Below are positions 14,401 to 16,024 of a stretch of 16,024 bases of DNA, in pieces (position 1 is the stretch's first letter; every line of letters begins with the position of its first letter). This stretch comes from CAVZLD01 sp964522605 (GTDB lineage: Bacteria > Planctomycetota > Planctomycetia > Pirellulales > Pirellulaceae). Below the pieces are notes generated by a model. That model had not been told where the DNA came from. It saw only the letters and a list, made by a program, of their open reading frames with translations, and ran no database searches. Made by a program: the position numbers and the translations under genes. The stretch is taken from contig CAZFWV010000136.1 in NCBI GenBank assembly GCA_964522605.1, positions 1 through 16,024 of the forward strand. The letters are read 5' to 3'.

Positions 14401-15790
14401 CATACAGGGTTCGGGTGGCTCCATTCAACTGAACCTCGATCCATTCCGCACTCTGGCAGGCCCAGCGTCGGACGGGAGTCGACGCGGCGTGTGATTGGAG
14501 CGAACGCAGACGCGTCAGGATCTGTTGTCGATAAAGCTCGCTCACCTCCGGCCCCGGTTGTTCGGCAAGCTCCCACCAGCGCTTGGCGACGCGCATTGCG
14601 GTCCGCAGGACGAAGTCGTTTCGTTCCCGTTCCAGCACCTCGGATAGCAGAGGCAGCAAGCAGGGTTGAGACATCGAGGGAGTCAGTTCCGAAAGCGCGG
14701 TGACCAGCGTTGCGGCGCGGACGGCAGGGGAGGGGTCATTCAGCGCCAATCGCCGCAGATCGGCGAAAAACGGGTCGCTGGGAGCGTGCCAAAGTGCGGC
14801 CGCGACCTGCTGTCGTACGAACGGGCTCGGGTCCTCCAATATGTGCGCTGGCCAGTCTTGCCAGTCGCGACGCTCGTTCAGAAGTTGGTGCAGCAAACGC
14901 ACGGCATGACGCCGGACGAACAGATCATCTCCGTTCTTCGGATCGGTCAGCCGGGCGAGAATCGTCGGCAATCCGCGGTCTTTCCCCACGACGGTCAGCG
15001 CCGTCAACGAGGCGCACTGCAACCACACGTCGCCCGTTTCGGTGGTCGCGGTCTGTTGGAGGTGGGCGATTGTCCGCGAGGCTGGCAGACCCGATGCCGC
15101 AGGGAAGCCAACTTGTTGCAGCGGAATGGATAAGGCTTCTACCGCCGCCGTATGCACGCGCGGGTCGCCTTCGTAGGCCCACACGCAGTGAACGAGATGT
15201 TCAAGCCGGATCCGTTCCCAGAAAGCTGCCCGATGGGCCGGAGTCACCACGCTGATCACGTGTTCCATTACCCGGCCCAGCCGCTGCAGGTTGAACGTCA
15301 ATCGGAATTCTGCTTCGCCTCGTCGTCGTCGATAGCGGTCTACGACGGCGGCTTCCGTCAGCCGTTGCTCCCGCTTTCGCTCACGTACTGGACGATGGCC
15401 TGTCGGAGGACCCAGATCTCGTGCATAACCGAGCACAAGCTGCTGTTGATCGGGGACGGTCACTGCCTGACTGATCGCTTGACTGAAATCCGCGTGGCGG
15501 ACAACCAATCGCTGGAGCGAAACCAGCTCATCACGGGAACGCAGAATCAGAAAATCCAGCAACTCGCGCGCATCCAGGTTTTCGGGCCGCCGGCGCTCCG
15601 ATGGCCACCCCGAGGTTACCGTACTCTCCCGCCCTTTTGCGTCCTGACCAGGTGGCTTCGGCAGATCGCGACGCCACGCAGTAAAATCGCGCAACAACGC
15701 TTCGATCAGCCGCGCATTCAGTTGACGTTCGAAGCGCGTCATACCGCGTGTCAGCAGCGAACGGGCGTCGTGGGGGACCGTGCGAGTCAT
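11426..15790 (-). CDS. Giant HEAT-repeat / membrane / PgsB (CapB)-like Mur-ligase fusion protein
   Basis: The 1454-aa protein has about 180 charged N-terminal residues, then HEAT-like helical repeats (about 205-410; DPSPFVRQQVAAALWHA and DPSPAVRAATLVTAL are two). An uncharacterised domain (about 470-690) rich in Trp/Phe/Arg and two membrane helices (about 692-715 and 729-750) follow. Next is a Mur-ligase domain with PgsB motifs in order: G770-TRGKS, KTTGCEA (795-801), ECMGLTP (847-853), NTYPDHEDLQGP (873-884), PDN (950), LKGM (971), NGMSAN (1002), NWKR (1015) and NNRADRV (1039). NRVMGIQNIKG (1248-1258) fits the last PgsB motif after an insertion of about 165 residues. A coiled-coil-prone charged tail ends the protein. 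PgsB with PgsC makes poly-gamma-glutamate using ATP at the membrane; B. subtilis PgsB has only about 390 residues. The product here is unknown and no PgsC or PgsA is near. No Shine-Dalgarno precedes ATG 15790; ATG 15742 is possible. Confidence 0.8.
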   Translation of the reverse strand: MTRTVPHDARSLLTRGMTRFERQLNARLIEALLRDFTAWRRDLPKPPGQDAKGRESTVTSGWPSERRRPENLDARELLDFLILRSRDELVSLQRLVVRHADFSQAISQAVTVPDQQQLVLGYARDLGPPTGHRPVRERKREQRLTEAAVVDRYRRRRGEAEFRLTFNLQRLGRVMEHVISVVTPAHRAAFWERIRLEHLVHCVWAYEGDPRVHTAAVEALSIPLQQVGFPAASGLPASRTIAHLQQTATTETGDVWLQCASLTALTVVGKDRGLPTILARLTDPKNGDDLFVRRHAVRLLHQLLNERRDWQDWPAHILEDPSPFVRQQVAAALWHAPSDPFFADLRRLALNDPSPAVRAATLVTALSELTPSMSQPCLLPLLSEVLERERNDFVLRTAMRVAKRWWELAEQPGPEVSELYRQQILTRLRSLQSHAASTPVRRWACQSAEWIEVQLNGATRTLYERLRKRARCLAPGEGCRLPRVWLRGLQQEQIGRTLAVLAQDDFGYDLEASWFGYRLVKQPAFGFRFWRAWHEFWHPATDKRQAFPHTIGRVSKALIRAPSRILGELSETKVPGEPLYIASDGTWRSFLPLTDDFLSLLSRSLFWARTARFYSSEGVTEVRAPRSLVRCLAAWIRLNLRFSHYAAPRNWDQSPSVSPQKYVQNMRRLGFDVRFRPYRNERDKPVAEDADVQQFFACLVAIFSVPVLPWLGSLLRDYAYYFASAFENSLVHLAWFAAAFLVFFLAKHGYANFRLRRARRAIPLSLGGWGTRGKSGTERLKAALLGTLGHALVSKTTGCEAMFIQAHAFGEPLEIPLFRPYDKATIWEHANLLRFAANLQPSVFLWECMGLTPAYVDVLQRQWTQDDLATITNTYPDHEDLQGPAGFNVASTIAGFIPPESHVITTEEQMRPILQARCERVGTTLRGIGWLEAGLIPEDILARFPYQEHPDNIALVAAVAEELGCPYDVALKGMADRLVPDLGVLKTFPESRIRGRTIEFTNGMSANERFGTLGNWKRTGYDQHDPHEQIGVWVSTVVNNRADRVARSRVFASILVNDLEADRHFLIGGNLKGLLGFIWEAWEAQEETWTLVDAQGNLDPNHALDALLRAARKFRQPSTAHHVQTALRKMLSDIVSHLRRPADALIQESWDNPSLLRTRLTECNVPASRATEITGHQQKLLQSLREYEALASAIRQTGPADRSSLDRQFRKQLRTWFEQKLVIVSNYDATGEEIIRDIVQETPPGYRNRVMGIQNIKGTGLDFIYRFQAWDSCHQACQSLEQSDDLSVRRGLQSLNEMPQFGQLCQERVKQSLQRVRTSPAAANPEIQIQLELIQQKLDESIAENESLLRQDNSSAPQQTGWLRSVLRACEQFLDVQDALRRRQQADQVYRDLQSERISRQQAVEEIRALNKRQKGGWLKLFAAKRSTVASQESVSDDCQTRTGHPESSSAPGS

Positions 15791-15839
15791 TTTTCACTGC
15801 GGCGCCGACAACCGTGCTCCGTAAGCAAAGCGAATCCGA

Positions 15840-15863
15840 CGAATAACGGACTCCCGTTGTTCG
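15840..15863. repeat. Hairpin in the upstream region of the giant gene
   Basis: CGAATAACGG (15840-15849) pairs with CCGTTGTTCG (15854-15863) around ACTC with one mismatch (a G-T wobble on one strand). It lies 50 nt upstream of the giant gene's ATG and could be leader structure. No promoter hexamers were identified with confidence in 15791-15901. Confidence 0.45.
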
Positions 15864-15901
15864 TGCTGGGTCATTGGCTGGGTGTGGTCACTTCGGGATG
15901 A

Positions 15902-16022
15902 CTCAGAAATAACTTCGGCATCTCGGTCCTCTCGTTTAACCGCGTGCCCAGCGGGCCGCGGAAGATTCCCCCGTACCCGCGGGGCGATGCCCGCGCGGTT
16001 AAACGAGGAAGTTGTTTCTGAG
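15902..16022. repeat. Nested inverted repeat element at the right edge
   Basis: The outer arms CTCAGAAATAACTT (15902-15915) and 16009-16022 match with one mismatch. The inner arms CTCGTTTAACCGCG (15931-15944) and 15994-16007 are perfect. The core is very GC-rich with self-complementary GCGGG/CCCGC stretches (15945-15993). The element resembles a REP- or MITE-like palindrome and may continue past the window. No coding content. Confidence 0.75.
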
Positions 16023-16024
16023 CC

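Noticed and set aside
15152..15901. 249-aa plus-strand frame running past the start of the giant gene
   Set aside because: It is mostly antisense to the giant coding region, and no domain, RBS or signal was recognised.

Overview
The window looks like chromosomal DNA from a planctomycete (Planctomycetia). GC is fairly high. The main clues are a set of proteins with planctomycete character: a cysteine-rich outer-membrane barrel, a four-domain S1 protein with a long acidic Pro-rich N-terminus, and an uncharacterised protein with an SYWHAVMHRRE...NAKYWFRRVG core. Intergenic inverted-repeat elements of a kind I associate with planctomycete genomes are also present. No rRNA, tRNA, CRISPR array, transposase or phage gene was seen. 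The lineage call is inference from protein character, not from a marker gene.

Layout from left to right. A forward gene for an outer-membrane beta-barrel protein (144-1373) is followed by a long nested inverted repeat (1381-1543) and a tandem 23-bp repeat. A reverse-strand operon comes next: a PAS-GAF-receiver protein (4560-2770, TTG start, good promoter at 4600-4629) overlaps by ATGA with a membrane-anchored metallophosphoesterase (2773-1580). Further right are a small two-helix membrane protein (5102-4836) and an S1-domain RNA-binding protein (6776-5280), both reverse. A divergent forward gene encodes a 197-aa protein of unknown function (7015-7608). It converges on a DUF255/YyaL-type thioredoxin-fold protein (9693-7627). 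After a 308-bp gap holding a degenerate inverted repeat comes a reverse-strand block: a 1454-aa giant protein (15790-11426), a small acidic protein (11230-10817) and panB (10808-10002).

The most striking object is the 1454-aa protein. Its middle holds a Mur-ligase domain whose ordered motifs (GTRGKS, KTTG, ECM, PDHEDLQGP, PDN, KGM, NG-x-x-AN, NWKR, NRADRV) match PgsB/CapB, the ATP-dependent poly-gamma-glutamate synthase subunit. As in PgsB, it is preceded by membrane helices. Here it is also fused to about 690 N-terminal residues (HEAT-like repeats plus an uncharacterised domain). A large alpha-helical insertion and a charged C-terminal extension follow. No PgsC or PgsA partner is visible, so the substrate is unknown. 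This is the best candidate for an undescribed system in the window.

The rest are ordinary housekeeping or accessory functions: pantothenate biosynthesis, RNA binding, signalling, a phosphoesterase and outer-membrane structure. Most intergenic gaps above about 150 bp contain a foldable repeat or a candidate promoter. Many long antisense ORFs exist across the genes and were treated as shadows.
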